Notes: generated by a model not told the origin, from the sequence alone. A stretch of DNA of 5,470 nucleotides from Actinomycetes bacterium (GCA_023427825.1 JAEZAI010000036.1:1-5470); one strand, 5' to 3'; shown: positions 1 to 4,674, numbered from the stretch's first letter. Numbers and translations: made by a program.

Positions 1-1
1 C

Positions 2-46
2 ATCACGGTCGACCGCGTGGGCGGCGTCGGCCCATGGGCCGTCTGA
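2..46 (+). CDS. Possible 3' end of an unknown gene (partial)
   Basis: In the second forward frame the window opens with 14 codons (ITVDRVGGVGPWAV) that end at a TGA at 44-46. The peptide looks protein-like and would be the C-terminus of a gene entering from the left and converging on the SRPBCC gene. Such a short piece is only weak evidence, and the other forward frames are also open. I cannot assign a family. Confidence 0.2.
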   Translation: MTVDRVGGVGPWAV

Positions 47-47
47 G

Positions 48-69
48 CACGTCGGTAGGCGACGACGTG
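48..69. terminator. Inverted repeat, possible terminator hairpin
   Basis: CACGTCG (48-54) and CGACGTG (63-69) are perfect 7-base arms around an 8-base loop. The repeat lies just downstream of the SRPBCC stop codon at 102-104 and just after the possible gene end at 46, so it could terminate either transcript. There is no U-tract, which is common for actinobacterial terminators but leaves the call uncertain. Confidence 0.3.
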
Positions 70-101
70 GTGCGCCCCCGGACGGTGGGGTCGAGGTCGG
101 C

Positions 102-584
102 TCAGCCGGCGGCGAGCACCTCGTCGAGGCGCTCGTAGCCCTCGACGACGCCCGTCTCCATGCCCGAGGCGACGAACGCGTCGCGCGCCTCGAAGCTGTC
201 GACGAGTGAGAGGACCGTCAGCCGCGTGCGACCGTCGCCGAGGTCCTCGAAGATCATCTTCTCGAGGGCGACCTGGTCCGGCACGCCCTCGAAGGTGAAG
301 GTCTGGACGATCTCGGTCGCGGGACGGACGACGTGGAAGCTCCCGAAGAAGCCGTAGGCCTCGTCGCCCCGGCGGTGCACGTAGCGGTAGCGGCCGCCGG
401 TCGTGCAGTCGAAGTGCTCGATGTCCATGGTGAGGTCTCGCGGCCCGAGCCACTGCGAGAACAGATCCGGGTCGGTGTGCGCCCGGAAGACCTTCTCGGG
501 CGGCGCATCGAACTCACGGACGATGCGGACGGCCGGGATGTCGGTCAGGACCGTGATCTCGGTGTCGTGGGTGGTGGTGGTCAT
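102..584 (-). CDS. AHSA1/SRPBCC-domain protein
   Basis: This is a 160-residue protein of the SRPBCC (START/Bet v1-like) superfamily, in the branch resembling the C-terminal domain of the Hsp90 ATPase activator Aha1. What shows this is the opening strand and first helix (VRIVREFDAPPEKVFRAHTDPDLFSQWLGP, here split by the WLGP motif at 45-48), the GG-x-Y-x-Y-V stretch at 63-69, the 'FGSFHVV' and 'TFTFEGVP' strands around 80-102, and a long C-terminal helix ending in GYERLDEVL (149-157). Family length is usually 140-165 residues, so it is complete. These cytoplasmic proteins have a hydrophobic ligand cavity; the ligand here is unknown. The ATG overlaps the repressor's TGA (ATGA, 581-584), and an AGGAGG lies 9 bases upstream, which fixes the start. 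It is the second gene of an ArsR-SRPBCC operon, a very common pairing in actinobacteria, and should be controlled by that repressor. Confidence 0.9.
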   Translation of the reverse strand: MTTTTHDTEITVLTDIPAVRIVREFDAPPEKVFRAHTDPDLFSQWLGPRDLTMDIEHFDCTTGGRYRYVHRRGDEAYGFFGSFHVVRPATEIVQTFTFEGVPDQVALEKMIFEDLGDGRTRLTVLSLVDSFEARDAFVASGMETGVVEGYERLDEVLAAG

Positions 585-967
585 GTCGTGGTACCTCCTG
601 GGTTCGTTCGTGTGCTGCGACTGACGGGCGGCATGGGGTCGATGTCATCGGGCAGGTCGGCGAGGACGTCGTCGAGTCGCCGGTAGCGCTCCTCGGCCTG
701 GCGTCGGTAGCGCTCGATCCACTTGGTCATGAGGTCGAACACCTCCGCTTCCAGATGGACGGGGCGACGGGTCGCCTCGCCGGGGCGACTGACCAGGCCG
801 GCGTCCTCGAGCACCCGGAGGTGCTTGGACACGGCCTGGACGCTGATGTCGTACGGGGCGGCGAGCTCGTGGACGGTGGCGTCGCCGTCGGAGAGTCGGG
901 CGACGAGGTCCCGGCGGGTCGGGTCCGCCAGGGCGGAGAACACCCTGGAGAGGGGATCTGCTGACAC
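581..967 (-). CDS. ArsR-family HTH transcriptional repressor
   Basis: This 128-residue winged-HTH regulator is of ArsR type. It begins with the typical SRVFSALADPTRRDLVARLSDG-like opening (residues 7-28). The HTH helices lie at about 31-37 (TVHELAA) and 42-53 (SVQAVSKHLRVL), followed by LEDAGLVSRPGEATRRPVHL, the wing. A charged helix (81-104) is probably the dimerisation or effector region. I chose the GTG at 967: a strong AAGGAG sits 5 bases upstream and the family homology starts there. An open frame continues to 1093, but that extension would cover the promoter and operators. The protein has no cysteine at all, so it lacks the metal-binding CxC site of arsenic or cadmium sensors. It most likely senses something else or acts as a simple autorepressor. 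It is co-transcribed with the SRPBCC gene through an ATGA overlap. Confidence 0.9.
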   Translation of the reverse strand: MSADPLSRVFSALADPTRRDLVARLSDGDATVHELAAPYDISVQAVSKHLRVLEDAGLVSRPGEATRRPVHLEAEVFDLMTKWIERYRRQAEERYRRLDDVLADLPDDIDPMPPVSRSTRTNPGGTTT

Positions 968-985
968 GCCAGCTCCTTCGTGATC

Positions 986-1003
986 GTCAACCGGTGGGTT
1001 GAT
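986..1003. promoter_or_regulatory. Operator copy 1 (imperfect CAACC-N4-GGTTG repeat)
   Basis: GTCAACC (986-992), four bases, then GGTTGAT (997-1003): an inverted repeat with 6 of 7 positions matching. It lies between the -10 of the repressor promoter and the repressor's ribosome binding site, about where transcription should start. Its close match to the copy at 1032-1049 makes a shared binding protein likely, and the adjacent ArsR repressor is the obvious candidate. Confidence 0.7.
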
Positions 1004-1007
1004 GAGC

Positions 1008-1036
1008 ACCGTACGACGGTTCCGAGCAAACGTCAA
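1008..1036 (-). promoter_or_regulatory. Promoter of the ArsR-SRPBCC operon
   Basis: On the minus strand TTGACG (1031-1036) is a good -35, separated by exactly 17 bases from TACGGT (1008-1013), which fits the actinobacterial TANNNT -10. Transcription would start near 1001, giving a leader of about 33 bases before the GTG at 967. The -35 is embedded in operator copy 2 and the start site falls in operator copy 1. Confidence 0.65.
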
Positions 1037-1049
1037 CCGATTGGTTGAC
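1032..1049. promoter_or_regulatory. Operator copy 2 (perfect GTCAACC-N4-GGTTGAC repeat)
   Basis: GTCAACC (1032-1038), GATT, then GGTTGAC (1043-1049) is a perfect 7-base-arm inverted repeat. It overlaps the -35 element of the repressor promoter, so a bound dimer would block RNA polymerase. Centre-to-centre distance to copy 1 is 46 bases. Confidence 0.75.
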
Positions 1050-1134
1050 GACATGGCGGCCGCGTTGGGATCGCACCGGCGGGGGCGGACCACTCCGCTC
1101 CCTGAACACCACGGCTCCGAGACCGACCCGCCGG

Positions 1135-1140
1135 TACGCT
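1135..1140 (+). promoter_or_regulatory. Possible -10 element of the tRNA-Val gene
   Basis: TACGCT fits TANNNT and lies 11 bases before the mature tRNA 5' end, so transcription would begin only a few bases upstream of the tRNA. I see no good -35 at the expected distance. Confidence 0.35.
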
Positions 1141-1151
1141 CTTCCGCTTCC

Positions 1152-1225
1152 GGGCGTGTAGCTCAGTTGGTCAGAGCACCTGCCTTACAAGCAGGGAGTC
1201 GGGGGTTCGAGACCCTCCACGCCCA
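1152..1225 (+). tRNA. tRNA-Val (anticodon TAC)
   Basis: The full cloverleaf can be folded by eye. The acceptor stem is GGGCGTG (1152-1158) with CACGCCC (1218-1224). The D arm is GCTC/GAGC (1161-1164, 1174-1177). The anticodon stem is CCTGC/GCAGG (1179-1183, 1191-1195) around loop CTTACAA, with anticodon TAC at 1186-1188 reading GUA and related valine codons. The T arm is GGGGG/CCCTC (1201-1205, 1213-1217, one G-U pair) with loop TTCGAGA. The discriminator base is A at 1225, and CCA is not encoded. The gene is intact although an integrase gene follows it directly, which suggests the element restored the tRNA 3' end when it inserted. Confidence 0.97.
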
Positions 1226-1230
1226 CTCCG

Positions 1231-1256
1231 GAGATGCCTGCAACTGCAGGCATCTC
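1231..1256. terminator. Strong hairpin after tRNA-Val
   Basis: GAGATGCCTGCA (1231-1242) and TGCAGGCATCTC (1245-1256) are perfect 12-base arms around two bases; as RNA this gives an 11-bp stem with an AACU loop. It begins 6 bases after the tRNA. It probably ends the tRNA transcript and, being symmetrical, could also stop read-through from the convergent integrase gene. There is no U-tract. It may also be part of the attachment region. Confidence 0.6.
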
Positions 1257-1296
1257 GGCGTGTCGACACCGGCGGCGGATCTGCGGAAACGGCGAG

Positions 1297-1319
1297 GGGG
1301 GAGCCAATGGGGGAGCCAA
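1297..1319. repeat. Tandem direct repeat, possible integrase arm sites
   Basis: GGGGGAGCCAA occurs twice, at 1297-1307 and 1309-1319, with a 12-base period. Short direct repeats between a tRNA attachment core and the integrase gene are typical of arm-type recombinase binding sites. The repeat itself is visible in the sequence; the role is inferred. Confidence 0.55.
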
Positions 1320-1326
1320 ACTCCCC
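1310..1326 (-). terminator. Stem-loop downstream of the integrase gene
   Basis: GGGGAG (1310-1315) and CTCCCC (1321-1326) are perfect 6-base arms with a 5-base loop, 21 bases after the integrase stop codon. On the minus strand it could act as a weak terminator. It shares bases with the second copy of the tandem repeat. Confidence 0.3.
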
Positions 1327-1347
1327 GGCCCACCGCGGTTGCCCGCT

Positions 1348-2508
1348 TCAGTCGTCGCTGAGAATGTCGTCCATCGGTGCTGCGGCGACGTCGATGATCT
1401 CGGTCAGCCGGTGGCGGTAGTGGATCTCGACCATGCGAGTGGTGGTGTGGCCGAGCAGGTCGGCGAGCTCGTGATTGGGGACGCCGGCATCGGACAGCAG
1501 GCTCGCTCCCGTGTGTCGGAGGTCGTAGGGAGCAATGTGCCCAATGCCGGCCTTCGTCGCTGCTTCGCGGACGAGGCGTCGGAGGTTCGCCGGGTGGATC
1601 GGCGTGCCAGTCGTCGACGTGAACACCAGGTCGGCCCACTCGACCGGTTGTGGCTTGTCGAAGCGCCGATTCCTCATCGCGAGGAGGGCCTCTCGCGCCC
1701 GGACCGACAGTGCGATGCGACGCACGCTGCTCGTGGTCTTCGGTTCACCGATGCGGCGGTGCGCGTCGCGTCCCTTCCAGGCCCGGTGGACGTGGACGGA
1801 TCCGTGGTCGAGGTCGACGTCCTCCCAGTGAAGAGCGGTCAGCTCGCCGGGTCGGAGCGCCGTGCTGACTGCGACGAGGACGAGGGCACGGTCGTCCTCA
1901 CTGCCGCAAGCGTAGAGCAGCTTCCGGACCTCGTCAGCGTGGAGCGCTCGAGGGACTCGGGTGACCTTGGGCTTCGCCTGGTCGTAGACGGTGGCAGGCG
2001 GCAACTCGGCGAGGGCGGCCGGGTCCCAGGTGCAGATCCTGCGACGGACGCCCCATCGAAGGATCTGCGACAGCGTGTTGCGCGTCCGCCGGACCGTGGA
2101 CCTCGAATACCCGTCGGCAGCGATCGCTCGAAGGGCGTAGTCCACGTCCTCGGCAGTGAGTCGTCGCACAAGGTTCGAGCCGAGGCGCGGGTAGATCTGG
2201 TGGTCGACGATGTAGCGGTAGGTCTCCCACATGGAGGAGCCGACCGGATGGCGAGCGACGACGGCGGTGTCGATCCAACGTTCCGCGAGCTGCGCCAAGG
2301 TGAGGTTGCCGCTGGATGCGCCCGGTCTGCCGTCGTGTTCGTCGCGCAGCGTGCGGAGCTTCGCGGCAACGGCGGACTTGGTCGGACCCACGGCTTTGCG
2401 CCGCAGCCGGCCGCCGTCTGGGCCGACGCCGAGATCGAGCAGGCCCACCCAGCGAGCGCGCTCCTCGTCGTAGAAGATCGTGCCATCGCCGCGCCCTCGA
2501 CGGCTCAC
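1348..2508 (-). CDS. int: Tyrosine recombinase / phage-type integrase
   Basis: This site-specific recombinase (386 residues from this start) should integrate and excise the element at tRNA-Val. The order is an N-terminal arm-binding part (RRGRGDGTIFYDEERARWVG, about 3-23), a core-binding SAM-like domain (about 69-165), and a catalytic domain (about 185-370). Catalytic residues visible are R219 (TALRPGELTAL), K257 (EPKTTSSVRR), R331 and H332 in YDLRH, H354 in DLLGHT, and the nucleophile Y364 in HYRH. The first position of the usual HxxR box is Y328 rather than His, a substitution also seen in other actinobacterial integrases. The open frame extends to a GTG at 2571, but those 21 residues are non-conserved, contain a hairpin, and have no ribosome binding site. 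I prefer the GTG at 2508, where homology starts, though it too lacks a clear Shine-Dalgarno. It lies 127 bases downstream of the excisionase gene and is probably co-transcribed. Confidence 0.93.
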   Translation of the reverse strand: MSRRGRGDGTIFYDEERARWVGLLDLGVGPDGGRLRRKAVGPTKSAVAAKLRTLRDEHDGRPGASSGNLTLAQLAERWIDTAVVARHPVGSSMWETYRYIVDHQIYPRLGSNLVRRLTAEDVDYALRAIAADGYSRSTVRRTRNTLSQILRWGVRRRICTWDPAALAELPPATVYDQAKPKVTRVPRALHADEVRKLLYACGSEDDRALVLVAVSTALRPGELTALHWEDVDLDHGSVHVHRAWKGRDAHRRIGEPKTTSSVRRIALSVRAREALLAMRNRRFDKPQPVEWADLVFTSTTGTPIHPANLRRLVREAATKAGIGHIAPYDLRHTGASLLSDAGVPNHELADLLGHTTTRMVEIHYRHRLTEIIDVAAAPMDDILSDD

Positions 2509-2535
2509 ACCGGCGCCCAACGGTCGTGCATGCGC

Positions 2536-2561
2536 GTCGGCCTTCCATGGAGGAGGCCGAC
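2536..2561 (-). repeat. Inverted repeat in the integrase leader
   Basis: GTCGGCCT (2536-2543) and AGGCCGAC (2554-2561) are perfect 8-base arms around a 10-base loop that contains the palindrome TCCATGGA. It lies between the excisionase stop and the preferred integrase start. As RNA it could modulate integrase translation or trim read-through from the excisionase gene. Confidence 0.4.
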
Positions 2562-2635
2562 CAACCACCACTGGGCCGCCGGCGATCTCGGTGGCGTCCG
2601 GGCGTGTCGCCCCGGTGCATCCGATCGCGGCGACA

Positions 2636-2851
2636 TTACCCGCCTGCCCCGTCCTTCGACTCCGCCTGCTGCCGATCGACGTAGTCGTGGACGGCGCTGA
2701 CGGGGACTCGCATGACGGAGCGAACCCGGATGACCGAAAGCTCGCCGGCGGCGATGAGCTCGTAGGCGAGCGAGCGTCCGATGCCGAGCATCTGCGCCGC
2801 CTCCGGCACCCGGAGCAGCACTGGCTCGATGGAGATGAGTTCGTGGTCCAC
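2636..2851 (-). CDS. xis: Excisionase-type winged-HTH protein
   Basis: This small DNA-binding protein (71 residues) is of the excisionase/MerR-like HTH_17 type. The signature is LLRVPEAAQMLGIGRSLAYELI (about 12-33): a first helix, turn, and recognition helix. It is followed by AGELSVIRVRSVMRVP (about 35-50), the wing, and a final helix VSAVHDYVDRQQ (51-62). In integrative elements such proteins bend DNA at the attachment site and bias the integrase towards excision, and some also repress transcription. The family is normally 55-80 residues, so it is full length. The start is a GTG. An in-frame TAG three codons upstream rules out a longer form. A strong AGGAGG is present but only 2 bases from the GTG, an unusually tight spacing. 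Its place directly upstream of the integrase supports the excisionase role. Confidence 0.8.
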   Translation of the reverse strand: MDHELISIEPVLLRVPEAAQMLGIGRSLAYELIAAGELSVIRVRSVMRVPVSAVHDYVDRQQAESKDGAGG

Positions 2852-2946
2852 GCCCTCCTAAGCGCGCGTCACGGATCTCGGCGGTGGTCGGTCTGTCCGC
2901 CTGCTCGCGGCTGCAAGGCGCGGCGCTCGTTCTCAACGCGGCGGCT

Positions 2947-2958
2947 GGCATCGATGCC
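2947..2958. promoter_or_regulatory. Perfect 12-bp palindrome
   Basis: GGCATCGATGCC is a perfect palindrome about 95 bases upstream of the excisionase start and just downstream of its putative promoter on the minus strand. It may be a regulator or recombination-protein site, although a 12-mer of this kind could also arise by chance. Confidence 0.3.
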
Positions 2959-2962
2959 GTCG

Positions 2963-2980
2963 ATGGTCAGACCTGACCAT
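2963..2980. promoter_or_regulatory. Operator-like palindrome upstream of xis (copy 1)
   Basis: ATGGTCAG (2963-2970), AC, then CTGACCAT (2973-2980) is a perfect 8-base-arm inverted repeat. It shares the 14-mer TGGTCAGACCTGAC with the copy at 3019-3032. On the minus strand it occupies the spacer and -10 of the putative xis promoter, a good position for a repressor. No regulator gene for it is visible in the window. Confidence 0.6.
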
Positions 2981-2991
2981 GGCCGCGTCAA
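2963..2991 (-). promoter_or_regulatory. Possible promoter of xis-int
   Basis: On the minus strand TTGACG (2986-2991) is followed after 17 bases by GACCAT (2963-2968). The -35 is good; the -10 keeps only the A at position 2 and the final T. Transcription would start near 2956, about 105 bases upstream of the xis GTG. Confidence 0.35.
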
Positions 2992-3018
2992 CCGACAATT
3001 CGCTGGGGAACAGCGTCC

Positions 3019-3032
3019 TGGTCAGACCTGAC
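3019..3032. promoter_or_regulatory. Operator-like half palindrome upstream of xis (copy 2)
   Basis: TGGTCAGACCTGAC repeats the 14-mer found at 2964-2977; only the outer bases of the right arm differ, leaving a GTCAG-AC-CTGAC core. The two copies are 55 bases apart, close to five helical turns, so they could be bound on one face of the DNA by a cooperating repressor. Confidence 0.5.
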
Positions 3033-3090
3033 ATCGGGTGCCGTCAACGACCGCGAGCGCCTCGGGGCACCCACGATCCACCGCCGATCG

Positions 3091-3331
3091 TCACCACGGC
3101 CTGTGCGGCGCGGGCGAAGCTGGCACCTCGGCGATGCGGATGAAGGGTCGTCGGTACTTGCTGAGCCGTTCCTCTGGGTCGCCACGACAGCGCGCGCTCC
3201 CGCCCCACGATGGTGCGGCCAGGCAGCCATTCCGTCGAGCAGGCCGTGACGGCATGTCCGCGACGGTGACGTGTTGCCCCGAGGACCGTGGTCAGGTCAC
3301 GGCACAGACTGGCAAGGTCCGCAAAGCGGAC
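3091..3331 (-). pseudogene. Possible decayed coding sequence, family unknown
   Basis: Two different minus-strand frames carry protein-like stretches in sequence. One runs through 3331-3182 (VRFADLASLCRDLTTVLG, later TEWLPGRTIVGRERALSW). The other runs through 3183-3091 (GDPEERLSKYRRPFIRIAEV) and ends at a TGA at 3091-3093. Read together they suggest one former gene interrupted by at least one frameshift, with no start codon or ribosome binding site kept. Third-position G/C is high but not decisive. I cannot name a family, and the stretches could be chance open frames in G/C-rich DNA. Confidence 0.18.
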
Positions 3332-3405
3332 CCTGCGAGGACGTCAGCGGACGATGGTCGGGTGTGCGAGCGCGACGCCCTACCAACGGACGAGTAATGG
3401 CCCAT
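3292..3405 (-). CDS. Possible 37-residue small ORF
   Basis: An ATG at 3405 is preceded by GGAGG at exactly 6 bases, an ideal ribosome binding site, and opens a 37-codon frame starting MGHYSSVGRAS and ending LPVCAVT. The composition (serine, arginine and alanine) shows no signal peptide, membrane helix or known domain. It overlaps the possible decayed gene in another frame and contains the hairpin at 3316-3332. Apart from the ribosome binding site there is no support. Confidence 0.2.
   Translation of the reverse strand: MGHYSSVGRASRSHTRPSSADVLAGSALRTLPVCAVT
3316..3332. repeat. Short hairpin, 7-bp perfect stem
   Basis: GGTCCGC (3316-3322), AAA, then GCGGACC (3326-3332). The tight 3-base loop and G/C-rich stem would make a stable RNA hairpin in either direction. 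There is no U-tract and no gene end beside it, so a terminator role is unproven. Confidence 0.35.
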
Positions 3406-3520
3406 GTGCGCCCTCCACGAACGAACCAGCTGCCGTCCTTAGCGTTGTCACACCGACGTCCTAGGCCGACCCGAGCAACGCGGAGTGGTCTGGCAACTTT
3501 GAAGGCGGGAGGAGGAGCGC

Positions 3521-4582
3521 ATGTGGAGCATCTGGAAGATCGGACTCGCTGCCTTCGGCGTGGTCGCGCTCGGGTCCGCGTGCTCCACGCCTGAGTCGGA
3601 TCGCGTCGAAGGAACCGAGCTGGCCAGGTCGGTCCCGCTGCCGTCGGCTCCGATCGCCGTGATCGGCCAGAAAGGCTTCTACCTCGACTCAGACGAAGAG
3701 TCGATCACCCTGGCGCAGATAGGTAGTGAGGTCGGCACCACGGTCGCCGAACTGCCTGTCGACGGACCAAACGCGGACATCGGCGTCCTCGGCGATCGAC
3801 TCCTCGTCGTCGGGATCGACCGGCCCGGCTGCGGCGACGACTGCGCCTCGGCTGACTTCGTGGCCCTCATCATCACTCCTGGCGGCGACGTCGAACACCG
3901 CGTCGTGCTTCACCACCTCGACCGTGCACCGGACGATGAGTCCGACGGCGCCCGCATTGTTGCCAGCACCCCAGACCGAGCCTGGGTGGATCTGTACAAC
4001 GCCGGACTTGTGGAGATCTCACGCTCCGGTGAGACACGAAGGGCCGCCGCGCCGCGACGCGACTCGACGGTCTGCGTGATCGACGGTCAGCTCACGTCGG
4101 CCTTTAGCGAACCAACCGTCCCACCATCGCCCATCGTCACCGCACAGGTCCTCGGAGGGCCCATCGTCACCACACCCACTTGGACCCAAGACCTCTCCGC
4201 CGCCACCGGAGTCGACACCCAGTTCCACCGCTGCACTCCCGACGGCTACACCGTCACCAATGCCCTTGGCCGTCCGGTCCTCACGTACCGGCCGCCAGGC
4301 GGATGGGCCGCGGCTCGACCGACTGACGTCGTGCCAGCCCGCGGGGCGAACAACCCGGGAAGACCTCTCGTCACCCTTGCCGCCGACGGGTCGATCACCG
4401 TCTGGGAAGGCGACACTCCACGCTTCGGCGACGCACGTCTCCCAGCCAGCGGTCCCAACGCTGACACGCTCAGCTTCACCGCCGATGCCGACACAGCCAC
4501 CCGGACCGTCATCGCGTGCGCCCAGGACGGAACCCAGTTCAGATCCCTTACAGCGGGAGTGTGCACGACCGGTCACTACTGA
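3521..4582 (+). CDS. Putative secreted lipoprotein, unknown family
   Basis: This 353-residue protein is probably exported and lipid-anchored. The N-terminus has a short basic start (K6), a hydrophobic core (GLAAFGVVALGSA, 8-20) and cysteine 21 in LGSAC, an acceptable but not canonical lipobox (G rather than L at -3). The mature part is acidic and threonine/proline-rich with no further membrane helix. It contains six more cysteines (104, 108, 185, 238, 333, 348), enough for three disulfides outside the cell. Recurring strand-turn units such as PIAVIGQKGFYLD, GVLGDRLLVVG and PLVTLAADGSITVWEG hint at an all-beta, possibly propeller-like fold, but I see no diagnostic repeat and recognise no family. 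The ATG at 3521 is fixed by AGGAGG 5 bases upstream. It stands alone on the plus strand, and its gene end converges with the unknown minus-strand gene 92 bases away. No clear promoter was found upstream. Confidence 0.75.
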   Translation: MWSIWKIGLAAFGVVALGSACSTPESDRVEGTELARSVPLPSAPIAVIGQKGFYLDSDEESITLAQIGSEVGTTVAELPVDGPNADIGVLGDRLLVVGIDRPGCGDDCASADFVALIITPGGDVEHRVVLHHLDRAPDDESDGARIVASTPDRAWVDLYNAGLVEISRSGETRRAAAPRRDSTVCVIDGQLTSAFSEPTVPPSPIVTAQVLGGPIVTTPTWTQDLSAATGVDTQFHRCTPDGYTVTNALGRPVLTYRPPGGWAAARPTDVVPARGANNPGRPLVTLAADGSITVWEGDTPRFGDARLPASGPNADTLSFTADADTATRTVIACAQDGTQFRSLTAGVCTTGHY

Positions 4583-4674
4583 TCGATCGGTGCCGCGTCA
4601 GGTTCGAAGGAACGAAGTGCCGGCCAAGGCCGCGCAGGCCAGTGGTCCTTCACTTCCCGGTTCTGTAGTGCCGG
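4583..4674. other. Convergent intergenic gap
   Basis: These 92 bases separate two converging genes. GAAGTG (4614-4619) and CACTTC (4651-4656) could close a stem over a loop rich in GGCC, which might form a composite terminator. No simple hairpin with a U-tract is present. The 8-mer AGTGCCGG occurs at 4616-4623 and 4667-4674. Confidence 0.3.

Larger units (their letters stand above)
1201..1347. other. Probable attachment-site region (attL/attR side of an integrated element)
   Basis: The tRNA-Val T arm and acceptor 3' strand (1201-1225) are the usual crossover target of tyrosine integrases, and the integrase gene ends at 1348 pointing towards them. The gap holds a 12-bp-arm hairpin (1231-1256), a perfect 10-bp palindrome GTGTCGACAC (1260-1269), a tandem 11-mer (1297-1319) and a stem-loop (1310-1326). 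The exact core cannot be defined because the second copy of the tRNA end lies outside the window. Confidence 0.5.
2852..3520. other. Long stretch without a convincing gene
   Basis: These 669 bases separate the excisionase gene from the lipoprotein gene. The part next to the excisionase (2852-3040) holds its likely promoter and several palindromes. The rest (3041-3520) has open frames in several directions, but none has a family resemblance or a consistent coding bias. The visible elements are a 7-bp-stem hairpin at 3316-3332, a 37-residue ORF with a good ribosome binding site, some protein-like minus-strand fragments, and the lipoprotein's ribosome binding site at 3510-3515. Confidence 0.6.

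Noticed and set aside
968..1093. N-terminal extension of the ArsR protein to an ATG at 1093
   Set aside because: The extra residues cover the promoter and both operators and are non-conserved, and a strong ribosome binding site fits the GTG at 967.
1234..2700. A 488-codon open frame on the plus strand across the integrase gene
   Set aside because: It is the antisense of the integrase, with arginine/valine/aspartate-rich composition typical of shadow frames in G/C-rich DNA. The minus-strand frame has all recombinase catalytic motifs.
2505..2951. A 148-codon minus-strand frame overlapping xis
   Set aside because: Its product is arginine/alanine/proline-rich with no domain, while the overlapping 71-residue frame matches the excisionase HTH pattern.
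3038..3397. A 119-codon plus-strand frame in the gene-poor gap
   Set aside because: It lacks a ribosome binding site, has irregular third-position composition and no domain pattern. I treat the region as non-coding or decayed.
3411..3419. CCCTCCACG, matching nine bases of the tRNA-Val 3' end, as a possible second att site
   Set aside because: Nine bases is too short in 5 kb of G/C-rich DNA, and the surrounding bases do not continue the match. A true att repeat should extend into the acceptor stem.
4601..4607. GGTTCGA, resembling a tRNA T-loop, after the lipoprotein gene
   Set aside because: There is no matching acceptor or anticodon arm nearby; it is a chance 7-base match.
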